DNA from: Lactiplantibacillus plantarum
GTDB taxonomy: Bacteria; Bacillota; Bacilli; Lactobacillales; Lactobacillaceae
Length of the DNA stretch: 64,000 nt
Assembly (NCBI RefSeq): GCF_014131735.1
Contig: NZ_CP039121.1
Coordinates: 3,100,001 to 3,164,000 of the forward strand
Reading direction: 5' to 3'
In this document: piece by piece, positions 32,693 to 41,610 of the stretch
How the letters are laid out: each line of letters begins with the position of its first letter
How positions within the stretch are numbered: position 1 is the stretch's first letter
Program-made: the position numbers and the translations under genes
Notes under the pieces: generated by a model
Told to the model about the DNA's origin: nothing
What the model saw: only the letters and a program-made list of their open reading frames with translations
The model's database searches: none

Positions 32693-32827
32693 ATGCGGCC
32701 AAACTTTCCACAGCTAGTCCAATGGCAGCAAGAACACCGCCCGCACCCCAATGTTGCGGATCATAGTGCTCTAGTTCAATTTACCCAACAATTCGAGGAA
32801 AACCAGTCATTTTCAGCGACAAACTAG
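32693..32827 (+). other. Unsupported 44-codon ORF in the P-type ATPase upstream region
   Basis: The gap 32646-33043 has no recognised gene. An ATG at 32693 opens 44 codons (MRPNFPQLVQWQQEHRPHPN at the start), but no ribosome site precedes it and I recognise no family. It may be a remnant. AT-rich sequence with TATAAT boxes around 32920-32935 probably holds the ATPase promoter. Confidence 0.25.
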
Positions 32828-32962
32828 CCAAAATCTGATATATTATTGCAACTAACGCAATAATTTGTCATGAATTTGTCAAATATTTTAATGGCGTTCA
32901 CCTAGATTGTTCGTATATAATATTATTTATAATAACGCTAATTAAGAAAGGATGTGGCGAAA

Positions 32963-33016
32963 TTGGCCTATTTAACACGCAATAAACGTCGTGATTTTAC
33001 AGAACCTCACCGGTAA
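32963..33016 (+). CDS. Possible 17-aa leader peptide before the P-type ATPase
   Basis: A TTG-initiated micro-ORF reads MAYLTRNKRRDFTEPHR, 11 nt after an AAAGG. It ends 27 bp before the ATPase start. The basic run and the position in the probable 5' leader suggest a regulatory leader peptide, but support is weak; a GTG three codons earlier is in the same frame. Confidence 0.35.
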   Translation: MAYLTRNKRRDFTEPHR

Positions 33017-33043
33017 TAACTTTATTTTTAAGGAGCGAATTGA

Positions 33044-35782
33044 ATGATAAAAGATGACAATCAGTCGTTAACCTCTAATGAAGAGCAAAACGACACCCAG
33101 AACCCTCCCGATGCGGATAACTTATGGCAGCTTGATGAATCAGCCTTAGCCGCAAAGTACGCCACCGATCCTGAGAATGGATTGAGCACTGCTGAAGCTG
33201 CCGAACGTTTACAACATAACGGTCGCAACGAACTGGAGACCAAGCGTACGTCTCGGTTCGTTCAATTCATCAAGCAGTTTAATAACAGTATTATCTACAT
33301 TTTAGCCGCAGCAGCGGTCTTAACGTTCTTCATGCACCACTATTCCGATTCTATCGTTATTGGACTGGTTATTATTGCCAATGCCATCATTGGTTATGTC
33401 CAAGAACGCCAAGCTGGCAACGCGCTAGAACGGATTCGTGAAATGCTGATTTCCAAGAATTTCGTCATCCGTGATGGAAAAAAACTGGAAATTGACGCCC
33501 GCGAATTAGTCGTTGGTGACTTAGTCAACTTAGAAGCCGGTGACGCGGTTCCTGCCGATATGCGCTTGATTTCAGCGGATAACTTTAACGTCCAAGAATC
33601 CGTGCTGACAGGGGAGACTAATCCCGTGGAGAAACAAGAAGAACCGATGACTGAGACCACGCCAGCTTTGGCTGACCGTAAGAATATGGTTTACGCGTCA
33701 ACCGCGGTGACTAGCGGTTCGGCCGTCGGAATCGTAACGGCTACCGCCGAAGATACCGAAATCGGTCATATCCAGCAGTCTGTTAGCGACGTCAAACAAA
33801 CCACTACCCCACTGATGCGTAATCTGAACTCACTGGGGGTTGGCTTATCCATCGCCATCGTGGTGGCAGCCGTCCTATTATTCCTATTAGGAATGGTCAT
33901 GGATACCTATAGTTTGCCAACTTTACTAATTGCGGTTATTACGATGGTCGTTGGTTCTATGCCAGAAGGACTGCCCGCTAGTACCTCGGTGGTCTTAGCC
34001 ATGGGAACCCGGCAGATGACGAAGAAAAACGTCATTGTCAAGTCACTACCCGCCGTGGAAACTTTAGGTGCCGTAGATATCGTTAACACCGATAAGACTG
34101 GGACGTTGACGAAAAATGAAATGACGGTCACTAAGGTCGTGACGCCTGAGCATACGTTTGATGTGACGGGGGTCGGTTATGATGATAATGGTGGCGTTAA
34201 CTTCGATGGCCATCTCAAGCTCAATGGCAACAAAGTCGACTGGCACCAAGATAACGCGATGGAATGGCTCGTTAAGATTGCCGGCCAAACGACCGACGCC
34301 GAGCTACACTTCGAAAATAATCGCTGGGAACTGACTGGTGAACCAACCGATGGTGCCTTGACGACGCTGTATCGTAAAATGACTGGTCATGATCCTGAGG
34401 TTGAAGAAGTCGACTCGCTACCATTCGATTCCGCCTTCCGTTTTTCTGCTCGCCTGGCCGACTTAGATGGTCAACGCTTACTAATGGTCAAGGGCTCACC
34501 CGCGACTGTCCTGCGTTTAACTGACCAAGCTACCCAAACGGCATACTGGGATGACGCCATGGACGACTTAACCGCCGATGGTTTGCGCGTGGTGGCGCTG
34601 GCTTACCAAGAAGTCGATGATGACGTGACTACCATTGATGCACAAGCCATTGGTGGGCTGCATTTAGCTGGCTTAGTCGGAATCATTGACCCGCCTCGTG
34701 AAGAAGCGGCTACCGCGATCGCCGAATTACGGCAAGCGGGCGTGCAAGTTAAAATGATTACGGGGGACCACCCTGATACGGCGATGGCAATTGCCAACAA
34801 GTTGAACTTGGCCGCCAATGTCAAAGCGATTACTGGTCCCGAAATCGACGCGATGGACGATCAGCAGTTACAAGCACACATCGATGATTATAACGTCTTC
34901 GCACGGGCAACACCGAATAACAAATTACGGATTGTTCGTGCCCAACAGGCCAATAATCACGTCGTTTCGATGACTGGCGATGGGGTCAACGACGCCCCGG
35001 CCCTCAAGCAAGCCGATATTGGGGTTGCTATGGGAATCAAGGGGACCGAAGTTGCTAAGGAATCCGCCGATATGGTCCTGGCCGATGATGACTTTGCTGA
35101 TATCGTCGCCGCCGTTCGTGAAGGGCGCCACGTCTTCGATAACATTCGTAAGACGATTCGCTTCTTACTCCCAACTAGTTTCGCGGAAGGCCTCGTTGTC
35201 ATCATTAGTATTTTAATGGGCCACGAACTTCCGCTGTACCCGACGCAATTACTGTGGATCAATATGGTGTCCGCGCTGACCATCCAGTTTGCGTTCATCT
35301 TTGAGCCACCCGAGGCCGGCATCATGGCCCGGGGTCCCCGGAATGTTAAGTCTGGGTTGTTGTCAAAATTAGATTACTTTGAAATCGGCTATGTCTCCTT
35401 CCTAATTTCTGGCTTGGGGATCTTCGCCTACAACTACTTGACCGCACTTGGATTACCAAATGTCGTCGGTAGTACCATGTCACTGAACATCATCATCTTT
35501 GGTAAGATTTTCTACCTCTTCAACTTGCGGAATGACCACCCCGTCATTTCCAAGTACTTCTTCCAAAATAAGATGGCGTTCTACATCATTGGTATTCTGA
35601 TTCTCTTACAACTGGGAATCATTTACCTACCATTCATGCAATCCGTCTTCCATACGACTAGCATCAACTTCTGGTATGGTTGGGGCATCCCGATTATCTG
35701 TGGGATCGTCGTCTTGATTGTGACCGAGGTCGGGAAGTTTATTCGGTTCCGATGGATGGGAAAAGATGGCGTGATTGATTAG
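33044..35782 (+). CDS. Cation-transporting P-type ATPase (P2-type)
   Basis: A 912-residue pump. The N-terminal cation ATPase domain is at about 25-95, the actuator has VLTGETNPV, the phosphorylated Asp350 lies in DKTGTLTKNE, the nucleotide domain has MVKGSPATV, and the hinge has MTGDGVNDAPALKQADIGVA. Around ten membrane helices are expected. M4 has MPEGLPA as in Ca2+ pumps, but M6 reads LLWINMVSALTIQFAFIFEP and lacks the Asp that Ca2+ pumps use in this helix. The ion is therefore uncertain (Na+, K+, H+ or a variant Ca2+ site). AAGGAG lies 8 nt before the ATG. Confidence 0.88.
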   Translation: MIKDDNQSLTSNEEQNDTQNPPDADNLWQLDESALAAKYATDPENGLSTAEAAERLQHNGRNELETKRTSRFVQFIKQFNNSIIYILAAAAVLTFFMHHYSDSIVIGLVIIANAIIGYVQERQAGNALERIREMLISKNFVIRDGKKLEIDARELVVGDLVNLEAGDAVPADMRLISADNFNVQESVLTGETNPVEKQEEPMTETTPALADRKNMVYASTAVTSGSAVGIVTATAEDTEIGHIQQSVSDVKQTTTPLMRNLNSLGVGLSIAIVVAAVLLFLLGMVMDTYSLPTLLIAVITMVVGSMPEGLPASTSVVLAMGTRQMTKKNVIVKSLPAVETLGAVDIVNTDKTGTLTKNEMTVTKVVTPEHTFDVTGVGYDDNGGVNFDGHLKLNGNKVDWHQDNAMEWLVKIAGQTTDAELHFENNRWELTGEPTDGALTTLYRKMTGHDPEVEEVDSLPFDSAFRFSARLADLDGQRLLMVKGSPATVLRLTDQATQTAYWDDAMDDLTADGLRVVALAYQEVDDDVTTIDAQAIGGLHLAGLVGIIDPPREEAATAIAELRQAGVQVKMITGDHPDTAMAIANKLNLAANVKAITGPEIDAMDDQQLQAHIDDYNVFARATPNNKLRIVRAQQANNHVVSMTGDGVNDAPALKQADIGVAMGIKGTEVAKESADMVLADDDFADIVAAVREGRHVFDNIRKTIRFLLPTSFAEGLVVIISILMGHELPLYPTQLLWINMVSALTIQFAFIFEPPEAGIMARGPRNVKSGLLSKLDYFEIGYVSFLISGLGIFAYNYLTALGLPNVVGSTMSLNIIIFGKIFYLFNLRNDHPVISKYFFQNKMAFYIIGILILLQLGIIYLPFMQSVFHTTSINFWYGWGIPIICGIVVLIVTEVGKFIRFRWMGKDGVID

Positions 35783-35800
35783 TAATTAGTCAATAAATCG

Positions 35801-35840
35801 AAAAGGCTCACCAACCTGTTTTAGTTGGTGAGCCTTTTTT
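35801..35840 (+). terminator. Terminator of the P-type ATPase gene
   Basis: AAAAGGCTCACCAAC/GTTGGTGAGCCTTTT is followed by TT; nearly perfect and also T-rich on the other strand. Confidence 0.92.
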
Positions 35841-35881
35841 AGTATTGTGAAACTGTTTTTGATGTGGCCGTTATTCAAGAC

Positions 35882-35899
35882 AACATAATACATTATGTT
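35882..35899. repeat. AT-rich dyad and direct repeats downstream of the ATPase
   Basis: AACATAAT-AC-ATTATGTT is a perfect dyad. The decamer TATTCAAGAC occurs just before it and again about 57 bp later. It lies between convergent genes, and no function is evident. Confidence 0.35.
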
Positions 35900-35977
35900 A
35901 TTCTAAACCTGCTTGATATGACTACTATTCAAGACTGTAATATCACCTTTAATACAGGTGTTAAAAGTGTTTTGCGT

Positions 35978-36760
35978 TTAGCACGTCGCCAAAAATTCCA
36001 ACAACGCCTTATTAAATGCTGCCGACTGTTCCGCCATCACGATATGACCAGCTTCCGGAATGACCACACTCTGTCCTCGTAGTGCCATTTGAGCAGTCAC
36101 TGCCGCAAAGTCGGGATTGAAGAACGGTGACTTGGCGCCCGCAATGATCAAGAACGGTACGGTCAATTGGCGGATCACATCCCGCCAATCCTGAACCGCG
36201 TGGTTAACCAACAATGGAAACATTAATTTCGCATCGAACGGTGCCTGCGCTTCTACTGCCTTGACGCGCGCATACGTCGCATCATCGATGTGCTTAAACG
36301 TCGAGTGTCCCAGCGGCATTCTAAAATAGTCCGGAATATCCTGCCATTGAACCTGTTTGAACCCATATTGCCAGTGCGGTGTATTGATCATCCGCGGCGT
36401 TTGATCCACGTCGATCAGGGCCTTAATTCCTGTATCACCATACAATGACACGTACGCAAACCAAGTCGCGGCCCCCATCGAATTACCGAGTAAAATTGGT
36501 TGTTCGAGTTGTAATTTTTCAATCAATTCATGCGCATCCACCGCGCGACGACTCATACGTAAGCCTTTCGCCGTGTGCTCGGATAAACCTTGGCACCGCC
36601 CATCTAAATTAATGACCCGGTAGCCCGCCTGAATCAGTACCGGGATTTGAGCGCGCCAAATATCCTTAGCGCCACCAAATCCCGTCAAAATAACGATTGG
36701 CTGCCCCTGGCCTTCATCCGTATAATCTAACTGAACGTGATCTGACGTGATAAAATGCAT
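35978..36760 (-). CDS. Alpha/beta hydrolase
   Basis: A 260-residue hydrolase. The oxyanion loop is LTGFGG, the nucleophile elbow is GNSMGA near residue 95, and the catalytic His is in PEAGHIVMAEQ near the end. A cap domain lies between. It is a probable esterase or lipase-like enzyme on small acyl esters; the substrate is unknown. AAGGAGG lies 8 nt before the ATG. It follows a protein of unknown function by 24 bp and may share its transcript. Confidence 0.88.
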   Translation of the reverse strand: MHFITSDHVQLDYTDEGQGQPIVILTGFGGAKDIWRAQIPVLIQAGYRVINLDGRCQGLSEHTAKGLRMSRRAVDAHELIEKLQLEQPILLGNSMGAATWFAYVSLYGDTGIKALIDVDQTPRMINTPHWQYGFKQVQWQDIPDYFRMPLGHSTFKHIDDATYARVKAVEAQAPFDAKLMFPLLVNHAVQDWRDVIRQLTVPFLIIAGAKSPFFNPDFAAVTAQMALRGQSVVIPEAGHIVMAEQSAAFNKALLEFLATC

Positions 36761-36784
36761 TTCACCATCCTCCTTTTTGACTGT

Positions 36785-37492
36785 TCATTCAACATGGCTG
36801 TTAAAATCTTGTGGCGTTAGCTTCTGTAATTTTTCTAGCCATTGGCGCGTTTTGTCATCCAACCCAGCTTCGGAAAGTGTATTCTGGGCAATTACTGTCG
36901 AATCAAGCAACTGAGCAACCTTTTCCCAATCAATCCCCGTTGCTGTTTGAATACTGTTTTGTAGCTGTCGTACTTGCTCAGTCGTTATTTGGCCCAATTG
37001 TCGTGAATCACCAGTTAATGCTAATAGGGCATTGATTGCTAATTGCTCTGATAGGCAGGCCTGCCACGTCGCTGGGGACAGTGCCTCAGTTAACGTAATC
37101 CGCTCACTTAACGGCACAGCCGGCACTTCCTTGTTCAGAAAAGCCGTCCAGCGTGCCATTTCCTGGTCAACTAAGGCATACCCCTGCCACGGTAACTGCC
37201 GATTAAAGGTCTGTAACGTTTGCTTCGTCAATGCCACTACTGACCACGTTGTCTGACCATTGTCGCTCAATTCTGCTTGCCCTGCGGCTAACCACTGTGC
37301 CATAAAACGTTGCATCATCTGTCGCATCGCCGGCCGCTGTTTTGCCGCTTGCGTCAGGTGGTAACGCACTTGCAAAAATTCGCTAACCATTTCTGGCATA
37401 ATCGCCCGCTTCTCCTGGGCCTGACGTCGTTGCTTTAATTGTCGTAACCGTTTCTGTTTACTGACTTTTGCATAATGTCCTTGCTTGACCAT
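36785..37492 (-). CDS. Conserved protein of unknown function
   Basis: A 235-residue soluble protein. It starts with a strongly basic stretch (KVSKQKRLRQLKQRRQAQEKR) and is otherwise helical and rich in Gln and Leu. I see no catalytic motif, signal peptide or membrane helix in this form. The ATG at 37492 was chosen because it follows a weak GGTGG; an upstream extension would add a hydrophobic stretch but has no better ribosome site. It probably shares a transcript with the hydrolase gene behind it. The basic N-terminus could bind nucleic acid; this is a guess. Confidence 0.6.
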   Translation of the reverse strand: MVKQGHYAKVSKQKRLRQLKQRRQAQEKRAIMPEMVSEFLQVRYHLTQAAKQRPAMRQMMQRFMAQWLAAGQAELSDNGQTTWSVVALTKQTLQTFNRQLPWQGYALVDQEMARWTAFLNKEVPAVPLSERITLTEALSPATWQACLSEQLAINALLALTGDSRQLGQITTEQVRQLQNSIQTATGIDWEKVAQLLDSTVIAQNTLSEAGLDDKTRQWLEKLQKLTPQDFNSHVE

Positions 37493-37591
37493 CGTGCCAC
37501 CACTTTTCCTGATAATTATATTGACACCTAATTTTAACGCAATAAAAGCCCAAAATAAAAGCACTTACCATTTACTGGCAAGTACTCTTGA

Positions 37592-38956
37592 TTACAACGT
37601 TTCTTCCTTGTTACCGGCGTATTTACGGAAATAAATCAATGTCATGATGACCAGAAATACAACACCGACTAAAATTGAGTAGCGCGTTTCCGGATTAATA
37701 AACATGAAGACCAGTGTTAACGCGAGGAAGGCCAACGTTAAATAATTTGAATAGGGTGATAATGGCATTTTAAAAGGATGGTTCGCCATCTTGGCCGCGT
37801 TTTGCTTACGGAACGCAATTTGACTCACTAGAATAACAAACCACGGTACCATACCGGGCAAGACACTCGAACTGTAAACCATCACGAAAATCTCGCTAGC
37901 GTCCTTGAAAAACATTGGTAATACAACATTCAAGACGACTCCAATTAGAATCCCGGTCGCAATCGCAATAACGGAATAAAATGGTACTCCATGACGATTT
38001 AATAAAGTCATCTTCCTTGGTAACTGGTGACTTTCCGCCAACGTGTAAGTCATTCGACTCGCACTATAAATTCCAGAATTTGTTCCCGATAAGGAAGCCG
38101 TAATAACCACGAAGTTGATAATCGAAGCCGCAGCGGTAATCCCAATTTTGGCAAATGTCTGTACAAACGGTGAACCAATCTGGCTTAACTTATCCCAGGG
38201 GTAAATGCTGACAATTACGAAGATGGCCCCCACGTAAAAGATTAAAATCCGGGCAACCGTTGAACGAATCGCTTTAACGATCGTGCTTTGTGGATTTTCA
38301 GCTTCACCAGCTGTGACTCCAATCAATTCAATCCCTTGATACGACGCCAACACAATTGCTAGTGCGAAGACAAAGCCCTTCACCCCACCAGTGAAGAAAC
38401 CACCATGGGTCCACAGGTTACTGATTCCAATTGGATGACCGCCGTTACCAATACCAAAAATAATCAGACCTAAACCGGCAATAATCATCAGAATAATCGT
38501 CACCACTTTAATAAGTGAGAACCAGGTTTCCAGCGTCCCAAACATTTTAACCGAGATAAGGTTGGCCGCGCATAAGAATACAATGGCAATTAGGCCCGGA
38601 ATCCAATCTGGCAAGTTCGGCCACCAATACCGGCAGTAGCCGCCTAGTGCAATCATCTCACTCATCCCAACAACGACGAACTGAAAAATGTTGCTCCAAG
38701 CCGTCAAGTATCCAAAAACGGGGTGAATATATTCAGAAGCAAACTTGGCAAACGAACCGGTATTCGGATCGACATACAGCATCTCACCTAGTGCCCGCAT
38801 AATCAGGTATAGAAAGGCCCCTGATACGATGTACGCAATTAGCACTGACGGCCCGGTCCACTTGATCGTTGAGCTGGATCCCATAAATAGGCCCACTCCG
38901 ATCGTGCCGCCCAGTGCAATCATTTGCATCTGGCCCGTACTTAATTTTCTCTGCAT
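37592..38956 (-). CDS. Amino acid permease (APC superfamily, AAT family)
   Basis: A 454-residue transporter with 12 helices. The helix-1 substrate motif is ALGGTIGVGLFMGSSSTIKW, followed by GALGEML-like RALGEMLYVDPNTGSFAKFA and, in helix 6, VLASYQGIELIGVTAGEAEN. The AAT family takes up amino acids such as Ser, Ala, aromatic or basic ones with protons. Specificity cannot be read reliably. It is a single gene with a weak GAGAG before the ATG. Confidence 0.88.
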   Translation of the reverse strand: MQRKLSTGQMQMIALGGTIGVGLFMGSSSTIKWTGPSVLIAYIVSGAFLYLIMRALGEMLYVDPNTGSFAKFASEYIHPVFGYLTAWSNIFQFVVVGMSEMIALGGYCRYWWPNLPDWIPGLIAIVFLCAANLISVKMFGTLETWFSLIKVVTIILMIIAGLGLIIFGIGNGGHPIGISNLWTHGGFFTGGVKGFVFALAIVLASYQGIELIGVTAGEAENPQSTIVKAIRSTVARILIFYVGAIFVIVSIYPWDKLSQIGSPFVQTFAKIGITAAASIINFVVITASLSGTNSGIYSASRMTYTLAESHQLPRKMTLLNRHGVPFYSVIAIATGILIGVVLNVVLPMFFKDASEIFVMVYSSSVLPGMVPWFVILVSQIAFRKQNAAKMANHPFKMPLSPYSNYLTLAFLALTLVFMFINPETRYSILVGVVFLVIMTLIYFRKYAGNKEETL

Positions 38957-39188
38957 AAATTACTCTCTTTTCATAAAATCAAAGAACTCACACTATCACG
39001 GCTGACAGTATATAGCTTTTATCTTAGCTAAAAAAGTGCACCGACGCAAACGGATTTAGTGACACATAGTCAGTATGTACTTGCTCTAACGCGGTTCGAG
39101 CATGCTTCGTATAAATTTATCAACAAACAGCTTTCAGTCAGAATTATCGGTATAATAAGGGTAATTAAACTAGAAACGAGGTTTCATC

Positions 39189-39659
39189 ATGGCAAATTAC
39201 ATTAAAGAAATTCGGGCTTTGGTTGGTCACAAACCAATCATTTTGAATACGGCTGCTGGTATTTTAGTCAACGATCAGCAACAAGTCTTGCTGAACCTTC
39301 GTACCGATACGCATAACTGGAGTTTACCCGGTGGCTATCTAGAATACGGTGAGACGTATGCCACGGCCTGCGTGCGGGAATATAAGGAAGATAGTGGCAT
39401 TGATGTCGAAGTTGTTGATCGCATCGGCATCTTTGATAAAGGCGAGACGGCCTATCCTAACGGCGATGTAGCTCAAACAATCAGTGCACTCTTTCTTGTA
39501 AAACCCATTGGCGGCCACGTTCTGACCCAAGCCACTGATGAAACACTCAAACTCGACTACTTTGACTTCGACAACTTGCCGCCATTGTTAAATCAACAAA
39601 ATGCAGATATGATTCACGCCGCCCAGGAATATTTACAGACCCATTCGGCAACCAAATAA
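39189..39659 (+). CDS. NUDIX hydrolase
   Basis: A 156-residue pyrophosphohydrolase. The NUDIX box is GYLEYGETYATACVREYKED followed by SGI. The usual REUXEE core reads REYKED, so the second metal-binding Glu of the pair is replaced by Asp. The chemistry would be hydrolysis of a nucleoside diphosphate linked to another group; the substrate is unknown. It is a single gene with a TATAAT before it and a terminator behind. Confidence 0.85.
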   Translation: MANYIKEIRALVGHKPIILNTAAGILVNDQQQVLLNLRTDTHNWSLPGGYLEYGETYATACVREYKEDSGIDVEVVDRIGIFDKGETAYPNGDVAQTISALFLVKPIGGHVLTQATDETLKLDYFDFDNLPPLLNQQNADMIHAAQEYLQTHSATK

Positions 39660-39665
39660 CCTAAC

Positions 39666-39705
39666 CAAAAATCCCACTGAGTTTAAAGCCTCAGCGGGAT
39701 TTTTT
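39666..39705 (+). terminator. Terminator of the NUDIX gene
   Basis: AAATCCCACTGAG/CTCAGCGGGATTT arms are followed by TTT. Confidence 0.88.
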
Positions 39706-39774
39706 ATCGAATTCAATCTGGCTTGTATCACGAATACTTATAAGTCGTAAGCAAATTAATTTTTGACTGTTCGT

Positions 39775-41367
39775 TCAAAAATCGTCATTCCACCCATGTA
39801 AAAATATGCGTAACCAATCCGGACTTTCCGTCTCCGGTGTTGTCTTGGGATGCTCCGGATCGGCAATAATCGCGATACGAGCAATTGCCGTCAGCGGCAC
39901 CTGTTGGATTTCAAATGTTTCGTAATTGTAAAGCGCTAAGCAACCCACTAATTGCGCATCATCCTCATCCTTAGTCGTGGTGCTAAATAATTGAATCGGA
40001 TAAATAACCTGGTCGACCATCCCTACAGTCGGCTGGTAGTAGTGCATGGTCGTCAACTCATGATACGTGACTGCATGAATCAACGCCTGTAACAAGGTCT
40101 CGTTGACACCTTCCGTACTACCCGCAACTAGCTGAACATGACGCTGATAATTCGCCAGCGCATGATACGTCTGATCACCTAACGTCTGCCGCAATTTTTC
40201 TACCGTTATCGCTGTCACACTTGGTTCTAAGCGTTGACCACCCTGATAATTTGGTAATGCGGAGACTAACAAGGCTGCCAACTCTTGCTGCGTAAACGTC
40301 GCGTTGGTGCGACTAGGTGTTACTGGATGGTAAGGAACTAGCGGTTGTGAGGAGAAGTGCAATGCTAATTTCAGTGCTGGTTGTACGCGCGGATCACCAA
40401 ACGGCGCCCAGCTGACCATGAAGCCGGCCTGCATATGTGCACTAACCTGGCCAACTCGGTAAATAACCGCGGGTTGCGCAGCATCATCGACCAAGTTATC
40501 ATTCAGCCCCGTCTTGGTTTGAGCACTGATACCAACCACATAAAAGCTACTAGCGTTCGTTAAGACCGCTGCTGAAATGTGTTCATTTTGCCACCGCTGA
40601 ACCACGTCGGCCTTCGCCGTCACTTGACAAGTAATGAGGCTGTCCGGCGGCACTTGTGACCAATCAGGCGTTAATAGATAACGTTTGGTGACGTGTAATT
40701 CATCAGCGGGCGTCAACCATGGCGATAACGGAACCTGCTGATACTTAATCGGGTGACCATTGCACATCATGACAATTGTTCCTAACGGTGTCTGTAACGA
40801 ATGCGTTGGCACCGCCCCTAAATTTGTCCTCGGCTTAGCCAATCGTTGGCGGATTTGCAACGCCTCAATCGGACTTGGGACTGCAGTAGTCCGCCATAGC
40901 ATCAATTCAAGATGCTGTTTTTGTTGATCTAATACCGTCACGATGCCGTACAATCGTTGTCCCTGATCCATCAGTGCCGCGTACGGCTGATTCTGATACC
41001 GGGCAATGTAGCCTAACTTAGCATGTTGCAACGTCCACACTGAGATGGCATTATCATCGTATTGATTGCCACTTTCTCGCTGGAGCAACACCGCCATATC
41101 CACTCTGAGCGTCGTTAACGTTGCCACAATATCATCGACATACCGTTCGCCAACGACCGTGACTGTATCCAATGAGACGGCTGCATCGCCTGTTGAATTT
41201 TGTTCAGTTACTTGAACAACTGTGGTCACTGGAATTATTTCAATGTCAGCTGTTTCTGGTTCGTGGGCGCGAACTAACAGTTCTTGCCCCTGATTAATCA
41301 CAGCGATAACCCGATAGGTCTGCTTCTTCAACGTCATTACGCTCATGCCAGCTTCAATTCGTTCCAT
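39775..41367 (-). CDS. HIRAN-domain protein with a WYL-like C-terminal domain, function unknown
   Basis: A 530-residue protein. Residues about 65-145 match a HIRAN domain (TVTVVGERYVDD, LQRESGNQYDDNAISVW, KLGYIARYQNQPYAALMDQG). HIRAN domains bind DNA 3' ends or damaged DNA in Rad5/HLTF-type proteins. The region about 425-495 (LIHAVTYHELTTMHYYQP, then QVIYPIQLFSTT, then CLALYNYETFEIQQVPLTAI) has the layout of a WYL ligand-sensing domain. The centre is unassigned. No helicase or nuclease motif is present. The ATG at 41367 has AAGGGGGT 7 nt upstream. A DNA-damage or stress sensor is a plausible inference only. Confidence 0.65.
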   Translation of the reverse strand: MERIEAGMSVMTLKKQTYRVIAVINQGQELLVRAHEPETADIEIIPVTTVVQVTEQNSTGDAAVSLDTVTVVGERYVDDIVATLTTLRVDMAVLLQRESGNQYDDNAISVWTLQHAKLGYIARYQNQPYAALMDQGQRLYGIVTVLDQQKQHLELMLWRTTAVPSPIEALQIRQRLAKPRTNLGAVPTHSLQTPLGTIVMMCNGHPIKYQQVPLSPWLTPADELHVTKRYLLTPDWSQVPPDSLITCQVTAKADVVQRWQNEHISAAVLTNASSFYVVGISAQTKTGLNDNLVDDAAQPAVIYRVGQVSAHMQAGFMVSWAPFGDPRVQPALKLALHFSSQPLVPYHPVTPSRTNATFTQQELAALLVSALPNYQGGQRLEPSVTAITVEKLRQTLGDQTYHALANYQRHVQLVAGSTEGVNETLLQALIHAVTYHELTTMHYYQPTVGMVDQVIYPIQLFSTTTKDEDDAQLVGCLALYNYETFEIQQVPLTAIARIAIIADPEHPKTTPETESPDWLRIFLHGWNDDF

Positions 41368-41501
41368 AGCGGTCACCCCCTTAACAATAACTTTATTCCA
41401 TTATACGAAAGCGTTGCCAGTATTAACAGCTTTACGAATTGTTTTACACGTCAGCTTACAATATCTTGGATTAGTTATCTAGTTGCCAACACCATTTCAG
41501 A

Positions 41502-41517
41502 TGTTTCACGCGAAACA
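41502..41517. other. parS-like site (one mismatch)
   Basis: TGTTTCACGCGAAACA differs by one base from the perfect parS found twice elsewhere in the window. It is intergenic. Confidence 0.75.
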
Positions 41518-41541
41518 TTCATTAGTTTTGCGGCTGCACAT

Positions 41542-41580
41542 TAAAAACGTGGTTATCCTACAATTCAGAATAACCACGCC
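41542..41580 (-). terminator. Terminator of the GATase gene
   Basis: CGTGGTTAT/ATAACCACG arms (41548-41578) are followed by TTTTT on the minus strand. Confidence 0.85.
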
Positions 41581-41610
41581 CAATTTTATCAATTTGCTAG
41601 TCAATGCTAT

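Noticed and set aside
35864..36082. 72-codon open frame after the P-type ATPase.
   Set aside because: It contains an AT-rich dyad and overlaps the 3' end of the hydrolase gene; no start signal.
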